The translations under genes were made by a program, and so were the position numbers. A DNA stretch of 35,378 nucleotides from a virus. Positions 23,160 to 30,724 of the stretch are shown in pieces (position 1 is the stretch's first letter; each line of letters opens with the position of its first letter). The notes under the pieces are model-generated. The model saw only the letters and a program-made list of their open reading frames with translations, was not told the origin of the DNA and made no database searches. The stretch is from positions 1 through 35,378 of IMG/VR virus record IMGVR_UViG_3300031669_002510. One strand, given 5' to 3'.

Positions 23160-23179
23160 TTTAACCCAACAAAAAGGAG
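23160..23179 (+). promoter_or_regulatory. Start-associated leader, TTTAACCCAACA type (early)
   Basis: TTAACCCAAC at 23161-23170 directly follows the preceding stop codon; GGAG (23176-23179) lies 5 bases before the ATG at 23185. Confidence 0.75.
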
Positions 23180-23184
23180 AGTGT

Positions 23185-23580
23185 ATGATTGTCCAGTCAA
23201 AGTCAAATCCAACTAGCATTGTAGATGGCGATTCACTTCGTGCGGTGATGGAATCTCTTCCACTCTATTTCTACCTTACAGGTTCGCGCTACTTCGGAAC
23301 ACAAACACAATCTTCTGACTACGACTATATCGTGGTGGATAGCTCGCAGTCGATGGCGTTTCTGACGCGTATTGCGGCTCTCCCCGTTGAGTATCAGAAC
23401 TCCCCGTATGAAGTGTACGCAAGGTATGATGTGCACTTTATTGTTATTCCTCAGGACTGCCTACCTACACTCTTGGCCACCCAAGAATGGATAAAAAAAT
23501 ACGGCCTCATAACTCATGACAAAGCACGCAACGGCAAGTTATTTCGGGCCATCTCTGCTATCCTTGATAAAGATCTTTAA
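23185..23580 (+). CDS. Small nucleotidyltransferase-fold protein
   Basis: 131 residues with the pol-beta/MNT-type nucleotidyltransferase signature: FYLTGSRYFGTQTQSSDYDYIVV gives the G-S loop (G33, S34) and the paired metal-binding Asp45 and Asp47; a likely third Asp is D82 in RYDVHFIVI. It is close to the size of minimal nucleotidyltransferases. Such domains transfer a nucleotide to protein, RNA or small molecule; the target is not evident here. Second gene of the early operon, so a role in host modification or tRNA handling is conceivable. The catalytic-type residues are intact. Confidence 0.75.
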   Translation: MIVQSKSNPTSIVDGDSLRAVMESLPLYFYLTGSRYFGTQTQSSDYDYIVVDSSQSMAFLTRIAALPVEYQNSPYEVYARYDVHFIVIPQDCLPTLLATQEWIKKYGLITHDKARNGKLFRAISAILDKDL

Positions 23581-23594
23581 CCCAACAGAAGGAG
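23576..23594 (+). promoter_or_regulatory. Start-associated leader, TTTAACCCAACA type (early)
   Basis: TTAACCCAAC at 23577-23586 overlaps the TAA stop of the nucleotidyltransferase; GGAG at 23591-23594 serves the GTG start at 23601 (an ATG at 23596 is closed by TGA after one codon). Confidence 0.75.
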
Positions 23595-23600
23595 AATGAA

Positions 23601-24158
23601 GTGAAAAACGAAGCATTGGAAGCGTCGATTGCACATCACGAGAGAAATGTTACGTTGCTAAATACCATGCGTGACATGGCTCGAAAGGTAAGCTACAGGT
23701 CACAAGATTGCGCGCTTTGTTCTGCCTATCACAATACTGATCCCATATCCACCGGTTGTGGTGCTTGCCCGGTCGGAAAGGCTACCGGCAAAGCTAATTG
23801 CAGAGAAACTCCTTATGTAATCGCAACGAACCTCAATTCCGATATACACTTTGCACTGACCAGAGTTCTTGACGCTGCTAGAGATGAGGTTAATTTTCTA
23901 AAGTCACTTCGCGAAAAGAAAGAGGAAGAAATATTCTATCATGCGGGACAGCGTTTTCTACTCGTCGAAGACCGTACAGAGCATTTACTAGTACACACAG
24001 GAGGCAACCAAGTCTGTTTAGTTGGCATGGACAGCGGTAATCGCTGGTGCGAGCCCACATGTGTAGATAACTTTGCTAGGATTACTCAAGAAGAATTCCG
24101 CCGAATTGGCGGAACAGCATATACATGGAAGGAGGTCACGAAAGAGAAGACTAACTAA
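23601..24158 (+). CDS. Cys-rich putative zinc-binding phage protein
   Basis: 185 residues, GTG start. CALC (C37, C40), GCGACPVG (C53, C56) and NCRET (C67) form a plausible zinc site of the kind seen in small unknown phage proteins. A helical stretch (RDEVNFLKSLREKKEEEIF) separates this from a C-terminal beta-rich part (GQRFLLVEDRTEHLLVHTGG ... NFARITQEEFRRIGG). Position in the early operon, between nucleotidyltransferase and ParB-like genes. Function unknown; DNA or protein binding is possible. Confidence 0.7.
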   Translation: MKNEALEASIAHHERNVTLLNTMRDMARKVSYRSQDCALCSAYHNTDPISTGCGACPVGKATGKANCRETPYVIATNLNSDIHFALTRVLDAARDEVNFLKSLREKKEEEIFYHAGQRFLLVEDRTEHLLVHTGGNQVCLVGMDSGNRWCEPTCVDNFARITQEEFRRIGGTAYTWKEVTKEKTN

Positions 24159-24196
24159 TTCTGCGCGCGTCAAACAGTCGAGTATGTAGAACTAAA

Positions 24197-24214
24197 TTTA
24201 ACCCAACATGAGGA
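24197..24214 (+). promoter_or_regulatory. Start-associated leader, TTTAACCCAACA type (early)
   Basis: TTAACCCAAC at 24198-24207 followed by GAGGA (24210-24214), 6 bases before the ATG at 24221. The 39 bases before it (24159-24197) contain nothing recognisable. Confidence 0.75.
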
Positions 24215-24220
24215 TTTAGA

Positions 24221-25189
24221 ATGAACACCAAAGCAGTTGCGATTAGTGCCATCCAGTTTCCGCCCGAAGAAGTTTCACTGCGTCCGCCTCCATCCGCCAA
24301 GGACAAGGACTTTGCTACATTCCTTGAGCTGAAGGCCGACATTGCCAACCGTGGTTTGCAGAACCTTTTCTCGGTGCGTGAGAAGGATGGACAGTTCTAT
24401 ATCATTGACGGTTTCCGCCGTCTGTCCGCTTTGAAGCAGCTTGACGAGGAAAACAAACTTCACCCAACACTCGTGCATGAAGGCATCGGCATGGTGACGG
24501 TGCAGGTGCGGGATGACAATGAGTGGGATGCACTCGCCGCACAGTTGAGTGCCAACTACCATCGGAAGAAGACTCTCAGCTCGCTTGAGATTAAGGCCAT
24601 GCAGAAAATCATGCAGGCTCAGAATCTCACTCTGGCTCAGCTGTCGTCGAAGATTGGTATGGGTGAGGCGTATGTGGCAAATCTGCTGAAGCTCCAGTAT
24701 CTTCCTGCTGTTGCTCAGGCAGCCATTGACAGCAATGAGCTTTCGCTGGCCAATGCTATGCTCCTGAACAAGCTCCCGGACGATATGGTTGACACCTACC
24801 TTGAGGATGCACTGTCAAAGACGGTCGAGGAATTCACGACCCAGATTAGCGCAGTGCTGAATGAGGTTAAAAAGAATCGGTCAATCTCCAAGGCCACTGG
24901 GTTTGTGGCGGTTCCGAAGCTGCGTGAGAAGAAGGAGCTTGAGGTTGCTCTGGAACGCGCCCAGCAGGAATACGACATGGACAAGTCAGACTACAACCGC
25001 GGTAAGGTTGAGACTCTGGCCTATGTCTTCCAGATGGACGAGCCCACCATTGCGGCGAAGAAGGCCGAGTGGGAGCTGAAGGAGAAGGAGAAGGCTGACA
25101 AGGCAGAAGCCCGCAAGGGTGAGCGCGTCGAGAAAAAGCTTGCCGACTCTCAGAAGTTCCTTGAAGAGCACGGTAAGAAGGTTGTTTAA
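24221..25189 (+). CDS. ParB-like N-terminal domain protein
   Basis: 322 residues. The N-terminal part has the ParB/Srx fold features: LKADIANRGLQNLFSVREKDGQFYIIDGFRRLSALKQL, where IDGFRRL matches the ParB box (usually D/E-G-x-R-R). A helix-turn-helix-like region follows (LAQLSSKIGMGEAYVANLLKLQYL), then a long charged Lys/Glu helix to the C-terminus. Phage ParB-like proteins act as DNA-binding regulators or nucleases rather than partition proteins, and no ParA is nearby. Codon use is strongly biased, suggesting high expression. The leader at 24197 drives translation. Confidence 0.85.
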   Translation: MNTKAVAISAIQFPPEEVSLRPPPSAKDKDFATFLELKADIANRGLQNLFSVREKDGQFYIIDGFRRLSALKQLDEENKLHPTLVHEGIGMVTVQVRDDNEWDALAAQLSANYHRKKTLSSLEIKAMQKIMQAQNLTLAQLSSKIGMGEAYVANLLKLQYLPAVAQAAIDSNELSLANAMLLNKLPDDMVDTYLEDALSKTVEEFTTQISAVLNEVKKNRSISKATGFVAVPKLREKKELEVALERAQQEYDMDKSDYNRGKVETLAYVFQMDEPTIAAKKAEWELKEKEKADKAEARKGERVEKKLADSQKFLEEHGKKVV

Positions 25190-25212
25190 TTAACCCAACA
25201 CAGAACTGAGAT
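25189..25212 (+). promoter_or_regulatory. Start-associated leader, TTTAACCCAACA type (early)
   Basis: TTAACCCAAC at 25190-25199 immediately follows the TAA stop of the ParB-like gene. The ribosome site before ATG 25219 is weak (CTGAGAT), so the motif may matter more here. Confidence 0.65.
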
Positions 25213-25218
25213 TAACAA

Positions 25219-25950
25219 ATGAGTGAGAATTTGCCAGTTTCGGCTAACGACCTTTTCAACGCGCAGATGCCGACTGCCGCAGGTGACACCCCGAAGGACT
25301 TGGCCGCGGTTGCCTCGTCTAGCTTTCTCCCAAACCTGTCTATCGGGTATGGTACGTCTGATGCTGTGAAGAAGAAAATCGCTCAGATGGGCGAATTTGT
25401 TCTCGCGGGTCAGACTAGCCTTGGGAGTAAGGTTGAGGTTATCCTGCTTCAGTATCGTATCCACGCTTGTAGGGTTAAGAACAAGGTTGAGTTCATGGAC
25501 CATTGTTATCACGTGAATACTCGTGGTAGCATTGCTCAGAACGCGGAATACCAGAAGTACACTTCACAGGCGTCAGAGCCCGGTGTTGAGTTGATTCAGG
25601 GTTCTGATGTGCTGTTCTGGATTCCGGCAGCAAATGCCTTCGCTGTCATGTTCTTCAAGAAGACCCTCGCACAGTATGCGGCGGAACTCTACAAGCATGG
25701 AGCAGGTGGGCGCCTTGTTGCGATGGAAACGGTCCCAATGGAGAACCGTACTCGGACGCATTCATGGTATGGTCTGACTGTTACTCCGTTGAATCGTGGG
25801 GTTAAAGGTGGTCCTGCTGGAATCCCGGACGACAAGAAGGACATTGTGATACCGGGAGATTTGTTGACAAGGACTTACGGGATGTTCATGAATCCTTCTA
25901 GCGGAGATGGTGTTGAGAAAGACTCCGATGGTGGGACGCGTGACCGTTAG
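25219..25950 (+). CDS. Conserved-type replication-region protein, possible ssDNA-binding protein
   Basis: 243 residues, with the strongly biased codon use of an abundant protein. The segment SSSFLPNLSIGYGTSDAVKKKIAQMGEFVLAG resembles a group of phage proteins (LPRLQL...S..VK.GKI type) that lie near polymerase and helicase genes and are often suspected to coat ssDNA. The C-terminus is Gly/Ser/Asp-rich (SSGDGVEKDSDGGTRDR), reminiscent of the acidic tail of ssDNA-binding proteins though less acidic. An OB fold cannot be shown by eye. A large hairpin lies 17 bases after its stop. Confidence 0.5.
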   Translation: MSENLPVSANDLFNAQMPTAAGDTPKDLAAVASSSFLPNLSIGYGTSDAVKKKIAQMGEFVLAGQTSLGSKVEVILLQYRIHACRVKNKVEFMDHCYHVNTRGSIAQNAEYQKYTSQASEPGVELIQGSDVLFWIPAANAFAVMFFKKTLAQYAAELYKHGAGGRLVAMETVPMENRTRTHSWYGLTVTPLNRGVKGGPAGIPDDKKDIVIPGDLLTRTYGMFMNPSSGDGVEKDSDGGTRDR

Positions 25951-26332
25951 GATTTTGTCTTCTGTACGGGTAGACGTGGGGGAGTTTCCCCTGCGTCTAC
26001 CCATTCCTACACCCGAGAACAGCGGTGGCTACCTTACACCTATTGGCTATACCTATAGTGATATTGATTTGCTTGTGGCAGGACTTGAGGCTGTTGAGTT
26101 AAAAAAAGATGTTACCAATCTGGCGCAGTTCTTTGATTCCCACCGGAATATGATATCTATGAGTAAGGTTAAACTTACTTTTTCTATAGATAATGAGATT
26201 TACCATGAGAGTATCCTGTGCATTAAAAACCGCATACTCGCTACCAAGAATGAAAACCTTTTAACAGTAATGCAGAAAAACGCACCTTTAACTTTCAAGT
26301 GGGGTATGTATGGGATATCTGCTAAAGTGTAA
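25907..26332 (+). CDS. Hypothetical protein, start uncertain
   Basis: Open from ATG 25907 (141 residues) overlapping the previous gene by 44 bases; ATG 25928 or GTG 25940 are alternatives, and none has a clear ribosome site. The segment with GYTYSDIDLLVAGLEAVELKKDVTNLAQFFDSHRNMISM and the C-terminal IKNRILATKNENLLTVMQKNAPLTFKWGMYGI look like real protein. The large hairpin at 25968-26002 would be inside its 5' coding part. It overlaps the helicase start by 23 bases. Family unknown. Confidence 0.55.
   Translation: MVLRKTPMVGRVTVRILSSVRVDVGEFPLRLPIPTPENSGGYLTPIGYTYSDIDLLVAGLEAVELKKDVTNLAQFFDSHRNMISMSKVKLTFSIDNEIYHESILCIKNRILATKNENLLTVMQKNAPLTFKWGMYGISAKV
25968..26002 (+). promoter_or_regulatory. 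Large hairpin after the putative ssDNA-binding gene
   Basis: Outer 9-bp stem GGGTAGACG/CGTCTACCC encloses an inner GGGG/CCCC stem with GAGTTT loop. No T-run follows, so it may be an mRNA-protecting or attenuating structure rather than a simple terminator. Confidence 0.5.
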
Positions 26333-27983
26333 GGCGGGTGGTTACATTGTTCCTGTTTCCGTGGAGCCGGTGGACAATAATCTTGTCCTGACTTTTCCAT
26401 TTAATAGGGCAATGTTGACAGAGGTTAAAGCTATGGAGCGCAATCCGGGCGGTGGCTGGGACCCGGTGCGTAAGGTATGGGTAGTGGCTAATTCCCGTCG
26501 TAACCTATTTGCGTTGGACATACTAGTAGGCGGCGATATGATTGCTCGGTATGACGCAGATATAAATTTCACCCAACACGTAGATGGATTCTGGTCGCAT
26601 CAGGATAGAATGAAAGCTTTCATAGACGCGAGACATCGGTGTATCCTTGCTGCCGAAATGCGCACAGGAAAGACTCGCCCTACCCTAAAAGCTTTCTATG
26701 ACTCTAAGTGGGCTGAGTGCTGGTGGGTTGCACCAAAGTCAGCCCTCGCTGGTCTACCTAGAGAGCTGAAGAAGTTTCCACTCCCTAATGGGAAAGAGCT
26801 TCGGACATTCTCTTATGAAGGTTTCAAACGTGAGGTTAAAAATACTTCTCATGTACCGGGATTCCTCGTCTTTGATGAGTGCCAGAAGCTGAAGACTCCT
26901 ACAAGTGAACGTAGTGAGATGGCACAGGAACTCTCTGATACAATGGCTGGGGCATACGGTGGAGATGAATTTGTTATAGGGCTGAGTGGTACACCTGCCC
27001 CTAAAGACCCGTCTGACTGGTGGAATATCTGTGAGATTATCCAGCCCGGATTTATCCTTGAAGGAGATTTGAATAGATTCAAAAGACGCTATGGCGTATG
27101 GGAGCAGCGTGAGGGTGCCGTTGGTCAGATGTATTGGCATCTGGTGCATTGGAATATCGATGAGATAGATAGAATGTATAATCGACTCAAACCTTTGGTA
27201 CAGGTGAATCTGAAAAAGGATTGCCTAGACCTGCCGCCGATTCGATATGAGATACGAGAGTTTGAACCGTCTGTTGAATTGATGCAGGTGGCGCGTACTG
27301 TTTTGGACACAGAGACACATGCTCTGACAGCTATCAATAAGCTGCGCCAGCTTAGCGATGGCTTTATGTATGTCAAAGAGTATGACGAAGAGAAGAATCG
27401 TACCAATAGGCATTCAGAGTATGTTGGTTCCCCGAAGGAAGTTGGGTTAAAAGAAGAACTTGACAACCATTGGGATACCGGTCGTCTTATTGTTTACGCT
27501 GGCTTTCAGGGTAGCGTGGATATCATAACGAAAATCGCTACCGAGAAAGGTTGGTGGGTGCTACAGGCTGACGGCAGAGCTTGGCAAGTATTCAAACCTA
27601 ATTCAGAGGGAGCCTCCGAACATGGTGACATTGACTCATACAGCGTTGATTTTCTCCTTGGCGAGATGGACGGTAGCGTTAACACTAGGACTGTATCTAA
27701 TCTCGTATTTGTGGCCCAAACTGATGCCGCTGGCACTGGTCTGGAATTGTCTGCTAGTCCTACTACTATCTATTACTCTAATAGTAACAATGGTGAAGGT
27801 CGTATGCAATCCGAAGCAAGAGCCCACTCAAACAATATGGATAAAGAGCGCGGACTCACTGTCATCGACTTCATACATCTACCCGTTGACAAAAAGATAA
27901 GAGACTCACTACTAAACAAAAAGGAGCTACAGGGTATCTCTATGGGGGAACTCAAAAAGGCGTTTGCGAGGGAGGCTCAGTGA
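26310..27983 (+). CDS. SNF2/SF2-type DNA helicase
   Basis: 557 residues. Helicase motifs in order: I AAEMRTGKTRPTL (~114-126), II FDECQKLK (DECQ, ~187-194), III SGTPAPKDPSDWW (~225-237), and a C-terminal RecA-like domain with IVYAGFQGSVDIIT, AGTGLELSAS (motif V) and GRMQSEARAHS (motif VI, ~497-507). The N-terminal NPGGGWDPVRKVWVV segment resembles the substrate-recognition strand found before SNF2-like phage helicases. It would remodel or unwind DNA at the cost of ATP during replication or recombination. An in-gene copy of the dispersed 10-mer lies at 27441-27450 and a near copy at 26568-26577. The next gene starts inside its stop (GTGA). Confidence 0.9.
   Translation: MGYLLKCKAGGYIVPVSVEPVDNNLVLTFPFNRAMLTEVKAMERNPGGGWDPVRKVWVVANSRRNLFALDILVGGDMIARYDADINFTQHVDGFWSHQDRMKAFIDARHRCILAAEMRTGKTRPTLKAFYDSKWAECWWVAPKSALAGLPRELKKFPLPNGKELRTFSYEGFKREVKNTSHVPGFLVFDECQKLKTPTSERSEMAQELSDTMAGAYGGDEFVIGLSGTPAPKDPSDWWNICEIIQPGFILEGDLNRFKRRYGVWEQREGAVGQMYWHLVHWNIDEIDRMYNRLKPLVQVNLKKDCLDLPPIRYEIREFEPSVELMQVARTVLDTETHALTAINKLRQLSDGFMYVKEYDEEKNRTNRHSEYVGSPKEVGLKEELDNHWDTGRLIVYAGFQGSVDIITKIATEKGWWVLQADGRAWQVFKPNSEGASEHGDIDSYSVDFLLGEMDGSVNTRTVSNLVFVAQTDAAGTGLELSASPTTIYYSNSNNGEGRMQSEARAHSNNMDKERGLTVIDFIHLPVDKKIRDSLLNKKELQGISMGELKKAFAREAQ
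27441..27450 (+). repeat. Exact copy of dispersed 10-mer GTTGGGTTAA
   Basis: In-gene copy in the helicase, read as Val-Gly-Leu-Lys. Its orientation is opposite to that in the nearby early leaders. Confidence 0.8.
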
Positions 27984-28192
27984 CCGAAGAACAAGTAAGG
28001 TTAAAAGCAGATGAAGTGATGAAGGCGTCTGATGGCTTTGTAATCTTTTCATTAAGAAGGGATACCGATACTCTTGAAAACGTGGTATACTTCGGCAGTT
28101 TGACAGCTGTCGAGGCGGCATCACTGATTAAGTATACGGCGCTTACTAACTATTCAATGGCAGTTAAACTAAAAGAGGGAGCAGGCATCTAA
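27980..28192 (+). CDS. Small hypothetical protein
   Basis: 70 residues, GTG start in a GTGA overlap with the helicase stop; GGGAGG precedes it. An alpha/beta pattern is visible (ADEVMKASDGFVIFSLRRD; VVYFGSLTAVEAASLIKYTAL). Ends in TAATG overlapping the next start. No family recognised. Confidence 0.7.
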   Translation: MTEEQVRLKADEVMKASDGFVIFSLRRDTDTLENVVYFGSLTAVEAASLIKYTALTNYSMAVKLKEGAGI

Positions 28193-28359
28193 TGGGAATA
28201 CTAATCGCAAACATTATGGCCGCTGTTGGTTTCACACTTGGTACGATTGGTGTAATCGTTTTGCAGACCAAGGACGAATTTCTGCCGCCACAGGTAATCG
28301 AATTTAACTCAAACATTCAAGCTGACACGACCCTCGACAGCACTTGGTGGGCAGAATGA
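28192..28359 (+). CDS. Very small membrane protein (55 residues)
   Basis: Start ATG 28192 overlaps the previous stop (TAATG) and its stop overlaps the polymerase start (ATGA), so both ends support it as a real coupled gene. The N-terminus is one strong hydrophobic segment (LIANIMAAVGFTLGTIGVIVL), then a polar tail with EFLPPQVIEFNSN and a C-terminal TWWAE. Likely a single-pass inner membrane protein. Function unknown; a holin-like or membrane-anchor role cannot be excluded. Confidence 0.7.
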   Translation: MGILIANIMAAVGFTLGTIGVIVLQTKDEFLPPQVIEFNSNIQADTTLDSTWWAE

Positions 28360-30584
28360 TTTTCTTCGATACAGAATCAATTGGCTATTACGGGCCAACT
28401 ATCCTCATCCAGTGGGCTAAGGATGATGGACCAGTGCATCTGCACAATATTTGGACGCAGCCTGTAAGGTCAACTTTGAAACTGATTGAAGAGATGGCGC
28501 AGGATACCTTGGTAGGATTTAACCTAGCACACGATTCTTTTCATATCAATAGGACGTATGGTTGTCTTTCTCTACTGCCTCTCGACGAACCACCCACAAC
28601 AGCGCATTACATGGATGTAGAGAAAGACGACCGCTGCCGAGATGACTATTGTGTTAAGCCGGCCGATGCCCTCGACCTGATGCTATATGGTCGTAAGGGT
28701 GAATTCCAGTCTACGTTGAATCAGAAGGATATCATAATCCGTAAGATTCCTCGTCTACTCGCAACACGGCTACTTGTTGAGTTAAAAGAACGTGTTAAGA
28801 TTGACGACATCTACTTCGCGAAGTCAAAGAATGGATGTCAGTGGCGTATAATTGACTTGGACGTGGACGGACGCGAGATTACAACTGACACATCAGTCGA
28901 GCGTGACCCCGACTTTGTGAATCTTCGTTTGACATTCCATCCCTCTGCTGCGTTAAAGTCAATTATGGAATCTGTACTCGGCCATGAAGTGACAACATTC
29001 GACGAATTCGATAACATGAAGCGGCCTGAAGAGTATGGGTGGTGGCCATGCAGCGGCAAGTGGATTGGTGTCGCTAGGCAGTGGATATGGGAATGGACTA
29101 ACGACGAGAGGCGGCTTGTCTATGCTGAGAACGACGTTAAGTATACTCGTGAATTATATGAATACTTTGGTAGTCCAGCATCCGGGGATGACGATAGTGT
29201 GCTTGCATGGGCTGTAGGCGCTATCTATTGGCGTGGCTTTTCTGTGGACATACAGGCGTGCCGCGAAAAGCTCTTGAAAGCAAATGATACCATCGAGGAA
29301 TGTGAGATTAATGTCAATTCCCCGAGTGAGGTTAAAAGATATTTACATGAAGTATGCACTCCACTTCAGCGCATGGCTATCCCAAACACCAGTAAAGAAG
29401 TCCTTGCTTCTATTTCTGAATGGGATACAAATGTTGAGTTAACAAAACGCGTTGCCTCAGTTGTACACGCGAGGCGTGCCTGCAAAGAAAAAGACCTACT
29501 AGAGAAACTCATAATAGCCGGGAGACTATATGTTAACTTTAAGGTTATTGGTACAAAGTCCAATCGTATGTCAGGTGGCAATGAGTCTTTTGTTAGTCGT
29601 GGCGGCAGTATTAATCCACAGGGAATTAAAAAAGAAAGTGACATTAGGGCCTGTTTTCCTTTGGCTCTGGTTGATATGCTGTTGTGTGGGGGTGACTTTG
29701 ATGGTTTTGAAATCTCGATTGCCGAAGCAGAGTGGAATGACGCAAACCTCAGAATAGACCTTCAGACGGGTAAAAAGCTACACGCCATTGTTGGGTCAAG
29801 TATGTATAATATGACCTATGATGAAGTGATAGCCACAAAAGACCTAGGAGCACAAGACCCCAATGGTTACTATTCCCGAGCAAAGACATTTGTCTTCGGT
29901 AATATGTACGGCGCCGAATTACAGAAATCCAGTTCTGTTCTTGGGCTTAGTGTTGATGAAACTCGTGAGGGTATTGCGCGGCATGAGCAGAGGTATCCGG
30001 GAATACGTGAAGCAAGAGAAAGAATTTATGAGGATTTTGCCGCGCTCCGCCAGCCTCAAGGTATCGGTACCGAAGTCGTTTGGTGTGAGCCTAAGCGTTT
30101 TGTGGAGTCTATGCTCGGGTTCAAAAGATATTTTGCCATGGAGTACTCTGTTATCCGAGCCCTGTTTGAACTGGCTAGAGAGCCGAGTGATGAGCTCAAA
30201 GAAGCCTGTAAAGGTCTCAGTAAGGTTAAAAGGAGAGATAGATTACAAACGGTTGGCGGGGCCGCGGCTTCGGCTCTCTATGCAGCAGCTTTTAACCTTA
30301 ATGCAAAAGTCATGCGAAGTGCAGCTAACCATAAGATTCAATCGCCCGGAGGACAAATCACAAAAAACGTTGAAAGGAGAATATGGGATATCCAACCAGT
30401 AGGGATTCATGCGTGGGTAGTGATGGTGTTTAATGTGCATGACGAGGTAATGGCACCGTGTAAGCCAGAGGTAGTAGAGCTAGTGAAATCTATAGTTAAC
30501 TCAACAGTAGAGTCCTATCGCGACCGTATACCGTTTATCAGTATGCAGTGGAAAATAGGGCTCAAGAATTGGGGAGAAAAATGA
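28356..30584 (+). CDS. Family A DNA polymerase with 3'-5' proofreading domain
   Basis: 742 residues from ATG 28356 (ATGA overlap). An alternative in-frame TTG at 28344 is less likely. Exonuclease motifs: I FFDTESIG (D5, E7), II VGFNLAHDSFHI, III YAENDVKYT. Polymerase motifs: A GGDFDGFEIS (~D446, with the E of the steric gate), B SRAKTFVFGNMYG (K510, F514, Y518), C FNVHDEVMAP (H695-D696-E697). The phage replicative polymerase. Motif A departs from the usual DYSxIELR/DASGLELR (Arg replaced by Ser), and the Arg four before the motif B Lys is not in its usual place. Phe at the position equivalent to T7 Tyr526 is the common bacterial form. Confidence 0.93.
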   Translation: MIFFDTESIGYYGPTILIQWAKDDGPVHLHNIWTQPVRSTLKLIEEMAQDTLVGFNLAHDSFHINRTYGCLSLLPLDEPPTTAHYMDVEKDDRCRDDYCVKPADALDLMLYGRKGEFQSTLNQKDIIIRKIPRLLATRLLVELKERVKIDDIYFAKSKNGCQWRIIDLDVDGREITTDTSVERDPDFVNLRLTFHPSAALKSIMESVLGHEVTTFDEFDNMKRPEEYGWWPCSGKWIGVARQWIWEWTNDERRLVYAENDVKYTRELYEYFGSPASGDDDSVLAWAVGAIYWRGFSVDIQACREKLLKANDTIEECEINVNSPSEVKRYLHEVCTPLQRMAIPNTSKEVLASISEWDTNVELTKRVASVVHARRACKEKDLLEKLIIAGRLYVNFKVIGTKSNRMSGGNESFVSRGGSINPQGIKKESDIRACFPLALVDMLLCGGDFDGFEISIAEAEWNDANLRIDLQTGKKLHAIVGSSMYNMTYDEVIATKDLGAQDPNGYYSRAKTFVFGNMYGAELQKSSSVLGLSVDETREGIARHEQRYPGIREARERIYEDFAALRQPQGIGTEVVWCEPKRFVESMLGFKRYFAMEYSVIRALFELAREPSDELKEACKGLSKVKRRDRLQTVGGAAASALYAAAFNLNAKVMRSAANHKIQSPGGQITKNVERRIWDIQPVGIHAWVVMVFNVHDEVMAPCKPEVVELVKSIVNSTVESYRDRIPFISMQWKIGLKNWGEK

Positions 30585-30724
30585 TGATTTGCATTGACCA
30601 CAAATGTCCGCGTCGTGAAGATTGTGCCTCAGCGAAACCGCATGAGGAAACTCTGCATTGCAAGGAAGGCTGTAGCCTACTGGACGAGAAGTTTTCACGT
30701 AAGCCATGCGTGAGGGTTAAATGA
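30581..30724 (+). CDS. Very small Cys-rich protein (47 residues)
   Basis: ATG 30581 overlaps the polymerase stop (a second ATG follows immediately) and the stop overlaps the next start (ATGA), so it fits a coupled series. Six cysteines: CIDHKCPRREDCAS, HCKEGC and KPC. A small zinc-binding or disulfide protein is likely. No known family recognised. Confidence 0.7.
   Translation: MMICIDHKCPRREDCASAKPHEETLHCKEGCSLLDEKFSRKPCVRVK

Noticed and set aside
24221-25189. Plasmid-type partition system
   Set aside because: There is a ParB-like domain but no ParA and no centromere-like repeat array, so a partition role is not supported.
25865-25893. TTGACA at 25865 as a promoter
   Set aside because: No acceptable -10 box at 16-18 bases; it is coding sequence (LLTRT).
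28344-28355. Upstream TTG start for the DNA polymerase
   Set aside because: ATG 28356 overlaps the stop of the 55-residue gene in the ATGA form used throughout this genome.
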